From contig JASLFS010000029.1 of NCBI GenBank assembly GCA_030150505.1, positions 15,710 through 79,709 on the forward strand: 64,000 nt of DNA. Reading direction: 5' to 3'. This stretch comes from Vitreoscilla sp. Lineage in GTDB: Bacteria; Pseudomonadota; Gammaproteobacteria; Burkholderiales; Neisseriaceae. Shown here piece after piece: positions 1 to 8,942 of this stretch. The number at the start of each line of letters is the position of its first letter. Positions within the stretch are counted from its first letter, which is position 1. Made by a program: the position numbers and the translations under genes. The notes beneath the pieces were generated by a model. It was not told the DNA's origin. It saw only the letters and a list, made by a program, of their open reading frames with translations, and did not search any database.

Positions 1-1293
1 GCAATTGAAAAATTATCTACCAATAAATATGCATTGGTTTTAACCGACATGCGCATGCCTGATGGCTCGGGCTTGGAAGTGGTTCAATACATTACCAATG
101 AACATTTAGACATTCCAACTGCTGTCATTACGGCTTATGGCAATGCTGACCATGCTGTCAAAGCCATGAAAGCTGGGGCTTTTGATTACATTCAAAAACC
201 CATAACGCTAGCGCACTTACGCAGCTTAGTAAAATCAGCAATTACCATTGACGAAAAGCCCAAAGATACACCAGAGCCAAGTAATTCAGATAATACAAGC
301 AATAGCAATCAACAAGAATCGCAAGCTTCAACAAGATTAATCGGACAATCTGCTCATATGCAAGAAGTCCATGGGCTGATTAGTAAGCTAGCAAAAACAA
401 CTGTTCCTGTTTATATCACTGGCGAATCTGGTACAGGTAAAGAACAAGCTGCACGCAGTATTCATGAACAATCTGACCGAGCTGAAGCGCCTTTTATTGC
501 TGTTAACTGTGGCGCCCTGCCTGAAAACCTCATGGAAAGTGAATTTTTTGGTTATCGCAAAGGCAGTTTTACGGGTGCTGATAATGACAGAGCTGGTTTT
601 TTTCAGGAAGCACATGGCGGAACCATCTTTTTAGATGAAGTAGCGGATTTACCACTGAACATGCAAGTCAAATTATTGCGTGCCATTCAAGAACGTGCCG
701 TCCGTCGCATTGGTGACAGTAAAGAAATCCCTGTGGATATTCGCCTCATTTGTGCAACGCATAAGGACTTGAGCCTTGAAGTGGCTGCAGGACGGTTTAG
801 ACAAGACTTATTTTATCGCATTAATGTGGTCAGCATTACCATGCCGCCTCTTCGTGAAATGCGTGAAGATTTGCCGATTTTAGTCAAATATTTTCTCAAA
901 AAATTAAGCCACGGTGAGCGTTATCAATTTGAAAATGAAGCTAAAAAAGCGTTATTAACATATAGCTATCCTGGTAACATTCGAGAATTAGAAAACATTA
1001 TTGAGCGTGCTATCGCTCTTTGTAATGATCATGTTATCAAGGAAGATGATTTATACATTAACAATGATGTTAATACGATTCAATCTGTGAATCATGATGC
1101 CAATATACAAACAGAAGGCGTGCCTTTTTTGCTGGGCAAAGAACTGTTGCAAGACTATTTGGATAATGTTGAACAAAATGTCATCTTGAAAGCTTTGGAA
1201 GCAACTAATTTTAACCGCACCCAAGCAGCAAAATTATTGGGAATTAGCTTTCGCTCTATGCGCTATCGCCTAAGCCGATTGGATATTGAGTAA
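1..1293 (+). CDS. pilR: type IV pilus response regulator PilR (5' end cut off by window)
   Basis: Sigma-54-dependent transcriptional activator of the NtrC class that controls pilin transcription with the sensor PilS. The reading frame is open to the first base, so the N-terminus (roughly 35-45 residues) lies outside. Seen: the rest of a receiver domain with phospho-acceptor Asp at window codon 16 (TDMRMPD) and the conserved Lys of QKP; a linker rich in Ser/Asn/Gln; an AAA+ domain with Walker A GESGTGKE, the sigma-54 contact loop as GSFTGA, and Walker B FLDEVADL; and a C-terminal Fis-type helix-turn-helix (NRTQAAKLLGISFRSMRYRL). The sequence follows Pseudomonas PilR closely as I remember it. 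The next gene starts 5 bases after the stop. Confidence 0.9.
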   Translation, partial: AIEKLSTNKYALVLTDMRMPDGSGLEVVQYITNEHLDIPTAVITAYGNADHAVKAMKAGAFDYIQKPITLAHLRSLVKSAITIDEKPKDTPEPSNSDNTSNSNQQESQASTRLIGQSAHMQEVHGLISKLAKTTVPVYITGESGTGKEQAARSIHEQSDRAEAPFIAVNCGALPENLMESEFFGYRKGSFTGADNDRAGFFQEAHGGTIFLDEVADLPLNMQVKLLRAIQERAVRRIGDSKEIPVDIRLICATHKDLSLEVAAGRFRQDLFYRINVVSITMPPLREMREDLPILVKYFLKKLSHGERYQFENEAKKALLTYSYPGNIRELENIIERAIALCNDHVIKEDDLYINNDVNTIQSVNHDANIQTEGVPFLLGKELLQDYLDNVEQNVILKALEATNFNRTQAAKLLGISFRSMRYRLSRLDIE

Positions 1294-1298
1294 AAAAT

Positions 1299-2018
1299 AT
1301 GCAGAGTAACCAGCATTTATTAGATACGACGATTTGTGTTGAAACGCCCGAAGCAATCGATATTGTATTGCGTGTTGCTAGCGTTCATGCCCGAGCTCGG
1401 GCTTTTGGCATTGATTTACTCATTCGTACCATCTGGTTGTTTATATCCGTCATCATTATTTCAATTGTATTTTCAAATGAAATCCAAATAGCACTCATTA
1501 CCCTTAATTTGTTTTTCACATTCTGGCTGTATCCCGTTATTTTTGAAATCTACAATAAGGGACAAACGCCAGGTAAAAAAGCTTGTGGGATTAAAGTGGT
1601 CACGGATAATGGTACGCCTATTAACTGGTCAGCATCGTTATTGCGCAACTTAACTCGCATTGTTGATAGCTTGCCAATCTTTTACGCTGTTGGGATGTGC
1701 ACTATCATTCTTTCAAAGAAAAGCCAGCGTTTAGGAGATATGCTTTCAGGCAGCCTGGTTATTTATACGGATAAAACCTCAAAAAAACTCGAAAAAACAT
1801 TACAAAATATCCCTGCTATTGAATTACCACATGCATTAACATTAACAGAAAAACAAGCAATTGTTTCTTTTGCCGAACGCCACCATACGCTCTCAAGCAG
1901 CAGACAATTGGAACTGGCCAGTATTCTAATGCAATCGCTGCATTTTTCTAGCCATAATCCAGTACAAACGGCTTTAGGTTTTGCTAAAACCATTACAGGA
2001 CAACAAAAAACGGGCTGA
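1299..2018 (+). CDS. RDD family membrane protein
   Basis: Inner-membrane protein of 239 residues with an RDD domain: the Arg-Ala-Phe-Gly-Ile-Asp opening of the first helix, a second hydrophobic helix, and the PGKKACGIKVV segment followed by RNLTRIVDSLP. The C-terminal third is soluble. RDD proteins have no agreed molecular role; they recur beside MoxR/DUF58 genes, as here. The start codon lies 5 bases after pilR and the stop is 4 bases before the SpoIIM-like gene, so co-transcription with both is likely. It contains an exact uptake sequence at 1745-1756. Confidence 0.85.
   Translation: MQSNQHLLDTTICVETPEAIDIVLRVASVHARARAFGIDLLIRTIWLFISVIIISIVFSNEIQIALITLNLFFTFWLYPVIFEIYNKGQTPGKKACGIKVVTDNGTPINWSASLLRNLTRIVDSLPIFYAVGMCTIILSKKSQRLGDMLSGSLVIYTDKTSKKLEKTLQNIPAIELPHALTLTEKQAIVSFAERHHTLSSSRQLELASILMQSLHFSSHNPVQTALGFAKTITGQQKTG
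1745..1756 (-). repeat. DNA uptake sequence, exact 12-mer
   Basis: TTCAGGCAGCCT on this strand, i.e. AGGCTGCCTGAA on the minus strand, the Simonsiella-type uptake sequence. It lies inside the RDD gene and encodes part of its Ser-Gly-Ser-Leu segment. Confidence 0.85.
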
Positions 2019-2022
2019 TGCA

Positions 2023-2997
2023 ATGAAACAAAGTTACTTTGAAGAACAAAATATGCAATTTTGGCAATACATGAATCACCTGATTCAATCCTTAGAAAAA
2101 AAGCCAAAATCAGCCAAACAGCATGACAAAATAAAATTTGCAGGCAATTATCGCTTATTATGTCAGCATCTTGCTCTTGCACAATCTCGTGCTTATTCGC
2201 CGAATCTTATTGAATATTTACAACGCCTCTGTGAGCGTAGTTATGCATTGTTATATCAACGCAAACCGCATCTGTGGCAACAACTGAAATCGTTCATTAC
2301 CACAGATTTCCCCAAAACTGTTATCCAACAAAAAAAATGGATTATCTTGGCGCATCTGTTGTTTTACGTCCCACTCATTCTTTGCTTTGGCATCATTGCT
2401 TTCAAGCCCGAATTAAGTGATGCCATGATAGACATACAAATGCTTGAACAAGCGTCTAGTAGCTATCATGAAATGGCAAACCAATATCAACAAGGTCAAA
2501 ATCGTGCTTTTTCACTGGATATCATGATGTTTGCCCATTATATTTTTAATAACATCGGTATTGCTTTCAAAACCTTCATAGGTGGCATTTTATTTGGCAT
2601 TGGTACCATCTATATCACGATAACAAATGGTTATAGCATTGGTGGAATTATGGGCTATATGGCACACGATGCTTCAGCAAAAACATTCTTTTCATTTATT
2701 ATTGCCCACGGTGCATTTGAATTAACAGGCATTGTTTTTGCTGCTGCAGGTGGATTGAAGCTTGGTTCATCTATGTTATTTCCCAATGGATACTCCCGAT
2801 TAGAAGCAATGAAAAAAGAAGGTAGAGTTGCAGGAATACTCATGGGCGGTGCATTTGTGATGCTATTTATTGCCGCCATTATTGAAGGTTTCTGGTCACC
2901 ATTAACGGCATTACCCATGTTATTTAAATATGTTGTCGGCGCTTGCTTTTGGATTGTTATGTATTGGTATTTGCTATCTGCAAGAAAGAGAGGCTAA
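2023..2997 (+). CDS. SpoIIM-like (stage II sporulation protein M family) membrane protein
   Basis: About 324 residues. The N-terminal third is soluble and basic; the rest has around five to six membrane helices. The family signature is the segment with FKTFIGGILFGIGTIY, the glycine-rich GYSIGGIMGYMAH and IIAHGAFELTGIVFAAAGG. In Bacillus SpoIIM belongs to the engulfment complex; outside spore formers its role is unknown, and it accompanies MoxR ATPases. ATG at 2023 is chosen over an upstream TTG at 1981, which would overlap the RDD gene by 38 bases. The stop is 3 bases from the next start. Confidence 0.85.
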   Translation: MKQSYFEEQNMQFWQYMNHLIQSLEKKPKSAKQHDKIKFAGNYRLLCQHLALAQSRAYSPNLIEYLQRLCERSYALLYQRKPHLWQQLKSFITTDFPKTVIQQKKWIILAHLLFYVPLILCFGIIAFKPELSDAMIDIQMLEQASSSYHEMANQYQQGQNRAFSLDIMMFAHYIFNNIGIAFKTFIGGILFGIGTIYITITNGYSIGGIMGYMAHDASAKTFFSFIIAHGAFELTGIVFAAAGGLKLGSSMLFPNGYSRLEAMKKEGRVAGILMGGAFVMLFIAAIIEGFWSPLTALPMLFKYVVGACFWIVMYWYLLSARKRG

Positions 2998-3000
2998 CGC

Positions 3001-4494
3001 ATGACACCCAAATCACGCATTATTAATCGCAACCGCAACAATTGGGAAGCTTTGGATTTAGGCCATCATATTTTTAAAGACCAAGCGTTTAAACTCATCG
3101 CACTGTGGTTTTGTGTTTCATTGCCTTTTTTTCTTGTATTGAGCTTGGTATTTTGGAATCATCCTTTTTGGGCTGTATTTTTCTTATGGCTATTTAAGCC
3201 CATGTTTGAAGCAGGGATTTTAACGGTTGTATCCAATAGTATTTTTAATCAATACAGTTCATTTAAAACCGATTTAAAACATGCTTTTAGATTGTGTTTT
3301 CGCCCTAGAATCATCGGCGATTTAACTTGGCGACGCTTAAGCACCCATCGCAGCCTATTGTTGCCCATCAATACCTTGGAGCACTTACAAGGTAAACGCT
3401 TCTCGCAACGAGCCAATGAAATCCGCCGTGCATCAGGCTCTCAAGCTACTTGGCTGAGTTTTTTTGGCGTCAATATTGAAATGATTTTATCCACAGGTTT
3501 GGGCTTTCTTTTACTTTGGCTATTATTCGATAATCCAGTTGAATATGTTATTGCACCAGAATTTCGCCTATTTAAAAGCATTTGGCAAATCATGCAGTTA
3601 TTTTGGAGTACCGATAATTTAAATCTTTATGAGCACACTTATAATCTCATTTATTTTCTTGTCTTGTGCTTTTGGGGCCCTATCTACGTTACCTGCGGTT
3701 TCAGTTTGTACTTACAATCTCGCACCCAATTGGAAGCATGGGATTTAAAAGTATCATTCCAAGACATTGCCAAACGTTTAGCGCAAAGTTTAAGTGCATT
3801 TGCCATCATCTGCATCCTATCAATATTGCCCAACCAATACAGCATGGCAAAAAATATTGAGCAGGAACAAAGAGCCGTTCTCACAGAAAAGCCTTTGCCA
3901 TATATCGATAAAACAACCAAATGGTGTTGGAAAACTTGCGATAAAGCGCAATCTACCCCAGAAAAGCCACAACCGACAAACCTACCTAATGCACCCGATA
4001 TTGATTTTCGCAGTATTTTATTTGTGATATTGGCCATTATTGTCATTGTTGGTTTGTTCTATGCTGTTTCTAAAATGCAGGGTTTATCAAAAACAAACCG
4101 CACAAAAACTAAAGCGCATGATATCCCTGATACATTATTTGGCTTAGATATTGCCCCAGAATCACTACCTGATAATCCCCTTCAGGCAGCCTTAAATTAC
4201 GCTAAAAACAATGACTTTCAGGGAGCCTTAAGCATTTTATACCGCACTGCGCTCATACAATTATTACATCAACAACACTTACCCATTCAAAAAAGCACCA
4301 CAGAGGGTGAAGTACTGCAACTAGTCGCTCAACATGCCCCAAACAAACTCGCTTATCTACAAGCATTAACATTGGCATGGCAACAAGTGACTTATGGCCA
4401 TTATGATTCCTCACTGAATCAATTAACGGTACTTTGTGAACAATTCTCACAAGCTTTCCCAAAAGCAATTAGCCCACAGGAAACCAAAGCATGA
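3001..4494 (+). CDS. DUF4129 domain membrane protein
   Basis: 497 residues. Several membrane helices in the first 290 residues, then an extracytoplasmic-looking stretch (about 288-335) that is Pro/Lys rich and holds two cysteines, C309 and C313, then another helix (about 337-357). The C-terminal DUF4129 domain contains LSILYRTALIQLLHQQ and ends in a Trp/Tyr-containing helix region (WQQVTYGHYD). Function unknown; a standard member of MoxR/DUF58 clusters. Its stop overlaps the next start as ATGA, suggesting translational coupling. It carries an exact uptake sequence at 4181-4192. Confidence 0.82.
   Translation: MTPKSRIINRNRNNWEALDLGHHIFKDQAFKLIALWFCVSLPFFLVLSLVFWNHPFWAVFFLWLFKPMFEAGILTVVSNSIFNQYSSFKTDLKHAFRLCFRPRIIGDLTWRRLSTHRSLLLPINTLEHLQGKRFSQRANEIRRASGSQATWLSFFGVNIEMILSTGLGFLLLWLLFDNPVEYVIAPEFRLFKSIWQIMQLFWSTDNLNLYEHTYNLIYFLVLCFWGPIYVTCGFSLYLQSRTQLEAWDLKVSFQDIAKRLAQSLSAFAIICILSILPNQYSMAKNIEQEQRAVLTEKPLPYIDKTTKWCWKTCDKAQSTPEKPQPTNLPNAPDIDFRSILFVILAIIVIVGLFYAVSKMQGLSKTNRTKTKAHDIPDTLFGLDIAPESLPDNPLQAALNYAKNNDFQGALSILYRTALIQLLHQQHLPIQKSTTEGEVLQLVAQHAPNKLAYLQALTLAWQQVTYGHYDSSLNQLTVLCEQFSQAFPKAISPQETKA
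4181..4192 (-). repeat. DNA uptake sequence, exact 12-mer
   Basis: TTCAGGCAGCCT, reverse complement of AGGCTGCCTGAA, inside the DUF4129 gene. It is the second exact copy within the MoxR cluster. Confidence 0.85.
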
Positions 4495-5777
4495 AAAAGT
4501 TAATGGTCTTTATTGTGGTTTTCCTAATCGCCATCATGGCTTATGTTATTCCTAACATAAAAACCGATGTATCTCACTCATGGACAGAAAATCCAGCGAC
4601 AAAACTGCTTGAAGGTGATTTCTTAGCTTTAAGTAAAACATTAGCCATTGCTTACCCCAAAGCAAAAATAGAAAAAATCAAAACTTGGGAAATACCAGAA
4701 TTTAGTAAAACGGAACAAATCGTTTGGATTGCAACCAATGAAGATGAAAATGAACAAAATACCCAAGCTTTACTAGATTGGGTCGAAGAAGAAGGTCATC
4801 ATGTTGTACTAGAATTTAACCAAGAGCAGCATGCCAACCATGAGATTGCGAAAAAATTAGGTGTTTCGGTGATTTCGCCAGAAAAGCTTATTGCCCCAGA
4901 TAAAGTAACGATTAATCGCTGCCAGCAAGAAGAAAAGCGCCGTGAAAAACTCATAAAACAAGCCGATCCATCGGATACCATCCATGTTGATACCGAGAAA
5001 AATTGCCCTAATAAACTCAACTGGATTCAATTTGATGAAAAAAATCGCTTTGCACTCTTTAGTAATTTACAAGATACCCTACCAAACTTCTTACAAATTG
5101 CACCGGCACAAAAAGACAATATTGTTTGGCAAGGCTCAAGCCCAAATGGCAGCCATTTTGTCACACTTTCCAAAGGCTTAGGACGAATCACATTCGTGGC
5201 TGACATGCATGCATTTACCAATCCAACCCAGCCAACTTATACCAATGCCAATGGTTTGGATCGTTATGATCACTTGCAAATTAGCAACTACCTTGCCAAA
5301 GATTACGACCACATTGTTCTAGCACAACGCTGGAATAGTCAGTTACCATCGCTACCAACACCTATTTGGTTAAAGTTTTTTAAAACAGCACCCTTACTAT
5401 TTGCTCTTTTTATCCTAGGCATATTATTGTTAATTTGGCGCAATCGCTACCCTCACGGCGTTCGATTTGGCATCAATCAATTAAGCGAACGCCAATGGCA
5501 ACAACATTTAAGTGCTGCAGGGCAGTTTATTGCTCAGCAGGACAGCAAAGAAATATTACTGCAAGAATGGCAAGCTGATTTATTCAAACAATTACAGCTC
5601 AGATTCCCGCAATGGCAGCAACTTAATCATGCCGAAAAAATTATTATCATGAAAGAAAAGTTGTCAATACCACATCGCCATGCAAGCCTTTGGTGCCAAC
5701 CGATTCCGGAAAAAATGAACGACAAAGATTGGATATCCTATCTCCAAGCTTACCAAAATATTAGAAAGGCTCTATAA
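4491..5777 (+). CDS. DUF4350 domain protein
   Basis: 428 residues with an N-terminal hydrophobic segment (residues about 4-20), a long extracytoplasmic domain resembling an ABC-type gliding/auxiliary fold (LLEGDFLALSKTLAIAYP; LLDWVEEEGHHVVLEF; GLGRITFVADMHAFTNP), one membrane helix near residues 300-320 (APLLFALFILGILLLIWR), and a cytoplasmic tail of about 100 residues. The extracytoplasmic part contains two cysteines (RCQQEEK and KNCPNKL). Start is the ATGA overlap with the DUF4129 gene; its stop touches the moxR start directly. Role unknown, but the two-helix topology fits a membrane anchor linking periplasm to the ATPase. Confidence 0.8.
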   Translation: MKKLMVFIVVFLIAIMAYVIPNIKTDVSHSWTENPATKLLEGDFLALSKTLAIAYPKAKIEKIKTWEIPEFSKTEQIVWIATNEDENEQNTQALLDWVEEEGHHVVLEFNQEQHANHEIAKKLGVSVISPEKLIAPDKVTINRCQQEEKRREKLIKQADPSDTIHVDTEKNCPNKLNWIQFDEKNRFALFSNLQDTLPNFLQIAPAQKDNIVWQGSSPNGSHFVTLSKGLGRITFVADMHAFTNPTQPTYTNANGLDRYDHLQISNYLAKDYDHIVLAQRWNSQLPSLPTPIWLKFFKTAPLLFALFILGILLLIWRNRYPHGVRFGINQLSERQWQQHLSAAGQFIAQQDSKEILLQEWQADLFKQLQLRFPQWQQLNHAEKIIIMKEKLSIPHRHASLWCQPIPEKMNDKDWISYLQAYQNIRKAL

Positions 5778-6758
5778 ATGGATACAACGAATCAAACAAT
5801 TAATAAGAATTTTGAAAATGCAACACGCGCTATCCAATTTTTAAAACAACGCTTACAACAAGTGATTGTTGGACAACAAGACGTTATTGACCAAGTGCTC
5901 ATTGCCTTTCTAGCTAACGGCCACGTTTTATTAGAAGGCGTTCCTGGGGTAGGTAAAACCTTGCTCGTTAAAGCACTTGCACACAATATTTCTGGGGATT
6001 TTAACCGCATCCAATTTACACCAGATTTAATGCCATCCGATGTTACTGGGCATTATTGGTTCGACAATCAACAACAAACTTTTGTATTGCGTGAAGGTCC
6101 GATTTTCACCAATCTTTTGCTAGCAGATGAAATTAACCGTGCACCAGCCAAAACACAAGCAGCATTGCTTGAAGTCATGCAGGAACAATCTGTTACCTTA
6201 GATGGCAAAACCCATTTAGTGCCTAAACCATTCATGGTATTAGCAACCCAAAACCCTGTCGAACAAGAAGGCACTTATCCCCTGCCAGAAGCACAACTAG
6301 ATCGCTTCATGTTCAAAGTGCTTATCAACTACCCAAGCCTAACCGAAGAAATCAGCTTACTAAGCCGACTCAACGAACAAAGCCAAGTTGACCAATTACC
6401 AGAACAAGCGCCGGCACTTAACACCAAACAATTACAGCAATTGCAACTGGTTGTAGAAAAAATCACCTTAAGCCCGCAGATTATTGAATATGCAGCCAAA
6501 CTGGTTAACGAAACCAGAAATAGCAATCAGTTTTCAATTGGCGCAGGTCCTCGTGCCAGCATTTCTTTATTAATTGGTGCTCGTGCTTATGCATTGATGA
6601 ATGGCATGGATTTTGTTACGCCAGATCACATTAAAGCCCTATGGCTACCAACCATGCGCCATAGAGTACGCCTGTCTATTGCATTAGAAATGGAAGGCTT
6701 GAACTTGGATGAAGTATTAACGGAAATTACCCAGAACGTAGCGGCACCACGCATATGA
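5778..6758 (+). CDS. MoxR-family AAA+ ATPase
   Basis: 326-residue cytoplasmic ATPase of the MoxR group, thought to act as a chaperone or remodeller for VWA/DUF58 partners. Seen: Walker A GVPGVGKT at residues 54-61; Walker B LLADEINRAPAKTQAALLEVMQE; sensor-1 region LATQNPVEQEGTYPLPEAQLDRF; and a C-terminal helical lid (RASISLLIGARAYALMNG). No additional domain. Translation begins directly after the DUF4350 stop, and the DUF58 start overlaps its stop by 4 bases, so the three products are probably made in fixed ratio. Confidence 0.93.
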   Translation: MDTTNQTINKNFENATRAIQFLKQRLQQVIVGQQDVIDQVLIAFLANGHVLLEGVPGVGKTLLVKALAHNISGDFNRIQFTPDLMPSDVTGHYWFDNQQQTFVLREGPIFTNLLLADEINRAPAKTQAALLEVMQEQSVTLDGKTHLVPKPFMVLATQNPVEQEGTYPLPEAQLDRFMFKVLINYPSLTEEISLLSRLNEQSQVDQLPEQAPALNTKQLQQLQLVVEKITLSPQIIEYAAKLVNETRNSNQFSIGAGPRASISLLIGARAYALMNGMDFVTPDHIKALWLPTMRHRVRLSIALEMEGLNLDEVLTEITQNVAAPRI

Positions 6759-8086
6759 GACCAAGCAAAACACTGTTAATTGTATTTTTTACACTCGCTT
6801 TGTGCACTTTACTGGCACAGATGACTACTCAATGGAATTTCCCACTAGCCGAAGAAGTTTTGCTCACCAGCAAAATCATCCTAGTGGCTTTTTTCATCAC
6901 AACCATCATTGATGCTTGGCATTGTAAAAAAATCAGCAAACCAACAATTAGCCGTCAATTGCCAAAGCAAGCTGCTGTTGGGCAATCTATTAGCGTTGAA
7001 TACCAAGTTAAGCACCATTTATCATTTGCCAGCAATATTACGATATATGATGGTTATCCAATCGGTTGGTTACGAGAATATGAGCCATTGCCACTGCAGC
7101 TAGCTCCCCAAAAGATTAGCAGTACCTTGCAATCTTTAACCCCCAATCGAAGAGGTATTGCTCAATTTACCACCTGCCAAAGTCTGGTAACCAGCCCATG
7201 GAAACTATGGCAACAAAGCTTTAGACATGACTTTGATGACCAAATTAAAGTATTGCCTGACTTTACCAAAATTTTAGGTGCTGATTTGTTATCGCTTAAC
7301 CAATGGCTTCAGTTAATTGGTATCAAACGCAGTGCAAGACATGGTTCCAGTATGAACTTTCACCAACTACGTGAATTTCAACAAGGAGATGACATCCGCC
7401 ATATTGATTGGAAAGCCAGCAGTAAACATCAAAATTTAATCAGTAAAACCTTTGAAGCCGAACATGACCAACAATTGATTTTCTTATTGGACTGTGGCCG
7501 TGAAATGCGTATTTCAGATGATGAGCTGACTCATTTTGACCATGCTTTAAATGCCATTATGCTTTTAAGTTATACTGCAATTCGCCATCAAGATGCCGTT
7601 GGTTTAATGACATTTTCTCACCCAAATCCACGTTTTGTACCAGCGAAGAAAAACCAAAACCAGCTAAACCAACTGCTTGAAATGGTTTATGATATCGAGC
7701 CTAGCCAACAAGCACCGGATTATGCATTGGCAGTTAATAACCTATTAAAACATCAACCTAGAAGAAGTTTAGTCATTGTCATTACCCACATTACCGAAAA
7801 CAATGACCCTGATATGATGAGCCAAATTAAACTACTTAGTCGACACCACACAGTTTTGCTAGTCAACTTGCAACAACAACAGCAACACGCTTCCTTGTCC
7901 ACCGAAATAGAATCGCTCACAGATGCCTATCTTTATACTGGCGCACAAATGTATCAACATTCGCAAAGCAATCTAACCCAAGATATGCAAACACAAAAAA
8001 TAGCGTATGCGAATGTTTTACCAAAAGAACTTAGCACAACATTAATTAACCATTATTTATCTATAAAACAAAATGGTACTTGGTAA
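6755..8086 (+). CDS. DUF58 domain protein (VWA-like partner of MoxR)
   Basis: 443 residues. Two hydrophobic segments at the N-terminus (about 8-26 and 38-52) precede an extracytoplasmic beta-rich part; the DUF58 core has the characteristic REFQQGDDIRHIDWKAS near residue 210 and then a VWA-like domain beginning LIFLLDCGREMR (a degenerate MIDAS, D-x-G rather than D-x-S-x-S). DUF58 proteins are the usual MoxR partners. ATGA overlap with moxR; rsmJ follows after 6 bases. Confidence 0.88.
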   Translation: MRPSKTLLIVFFTLALCTLLAQMTTQWNFPLAEEVLLTSKIILVAFFITTIIDAWHCKKISKPTISRQLPKQAAVGQSISVEYQVKHHLSFASNITIYDGYPIGWLREYEPLPLQLAPQKISSTLQSLTPNRRGIAQFTTCQSLVTSPWKLWQQSFRHDFDDQIKVLPDFTKILGADLLSLNQWLQLIGIKRSARHGSSMNFHQLREFQQGDDIRHIDWKASSKHQNLISKTFEAEHDQQLIFLLDCGREMRISDDELTHFDHALNAIMLLSYTAIRHQDAVGLMTFSHPNPRFVPAKKNQNQLNQLLEMVYDIEPSQQAPDYALAVNNLLKHQPRRSLVIVITHITENNDPDMMSQIKLLSRHHTVLLVNLQQQQQHASLSTEIESLTDAYLYTGAQMYQHSQSNLTQDMQTQKIAYANVLPKELSTTLINHYLSIKQNGTW

Positions 8087-8092
8087 GAACTT

Positions 8093-8857
8093 ATGATTCC
8101 CCCTTTACACACACTCTCTATTTCCGATCAAGATATGGAATATCTAGCAGAAATCCTGCCCAATGATATTCAAAAAATCCAATCTATTAATGCCATCAAT
8201 GGACTGTATCTATCCTTTAAAAACAACACATTATGCTTAGCCCACACTCAACAGAAAGGACAAGTATCTGTTGATTTTGCTGGTGGCAAACTGGATTATC
8301 GCCGCCAAAAAGGTGGTGGCGAACAAATTGCAAAAGCCGTCAATTACAAAGAAAATCATTCGGCAATTGATGCAACAGCTGGCCTAGGAAGAGACAGTTT
8401 TATCTTGGCTAGCCATGGCATGGAAGTTCATTTATTTGAACGACATCCCATTGTTGCAGCTCTATTACATGATGGCTTACGCCGGGCAGCTATGCTGCCT
8501 GAACTAGAAGAAATCACCGCTCGCATGCATTTACATGCCCAATCGTTTTGCTTTGCCAATATTCATCATATTCCCAAAACTGACATTGTTTATCTTGACC
8601 CCATGTACCCTGCCCGCCAAAAATCAGCCGCAATCAAAAAAGAAATGGCTTATTTTCACGAGCTTGTCGGCGTTGCTAATAGCGATGAGGAAGATATGCT
8701 CAAAACCGCACAAACCTTGTCAAAAAAACGCGTTGTTGTTAAACGACCGAGATTAGGTGATTTTTTAAATCAACAGAAACCTGCCTATCAATACGATGGC
8801 AAAAGCACTCGATTTGATGTTTACCTTCCATTTGAGCCTGAAAGAACATCCGTATAA
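8093..8857 (+). CDS. rsmJ: 16S rRNA (guanine(1516)-N(2))-methyltransferase RsmJ
   Basis: SAM-dependent methyltransferase of 254 residues that methylates G1516 of 16S rRNA. The SAM motif I is IDATAGLGRDSFILA, followed by the acidic end of strand 2 (VHLFERHP) and the YLDPMYP catalytic motif typical of N2-guanine methyltransferases. The GKLDYRRQKGGGEQIAKA segment before motif I also fits RsmJ. Last gene of the pilR-MoxR run; likely a passenger rather than a functional member. A one-mismatch uptake sequence lies at 8492-8503. Confidence 0.9.
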   Translation: MIPPLHTLSISDQDMEYLAEILPNDIQKIQSINAINGLYLSFKNNTLCLAHTQQKGQVSVDFAGGKLDYRRQKGGGEQIAKAVNYKENHSAIDATAGLGRDSFILASHGMEVHLFERHPIVAALLHDGLRRAAMLPELEEITARMHLHAQSFCFANIHHIPKTDIVYLDPMYPARQKSAAIKKEMAYFHELVGVANSDEEDMLKTAQTLSKKRVVVKRPRLGDFLNQQKPAYQYDGKSTRFDVYLPFEPERTSV

Positions 8858-8942
8858 ATTTCATTTGCATATAAACTATTCCTTGCAAAGGCAGCAATTT
8901 ACACGTTAAAGTAATACGCTATTATCTTTTTTGACTATATTT

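Noticed and set aside
1763..2182. Long minus-strand frame across the RDD and SpoIIM genes
   Set aside because: It lies opposite well-supported coding genes, has no ribosome-binding site and no family pattern; a shadow frame.
1981..2997. SpoIIM-like gene as a sign of sporulation
   Set aside because: The family is widespread in non-spore-formers beside MoxR ATPases; no other sporulation gene is in the window.
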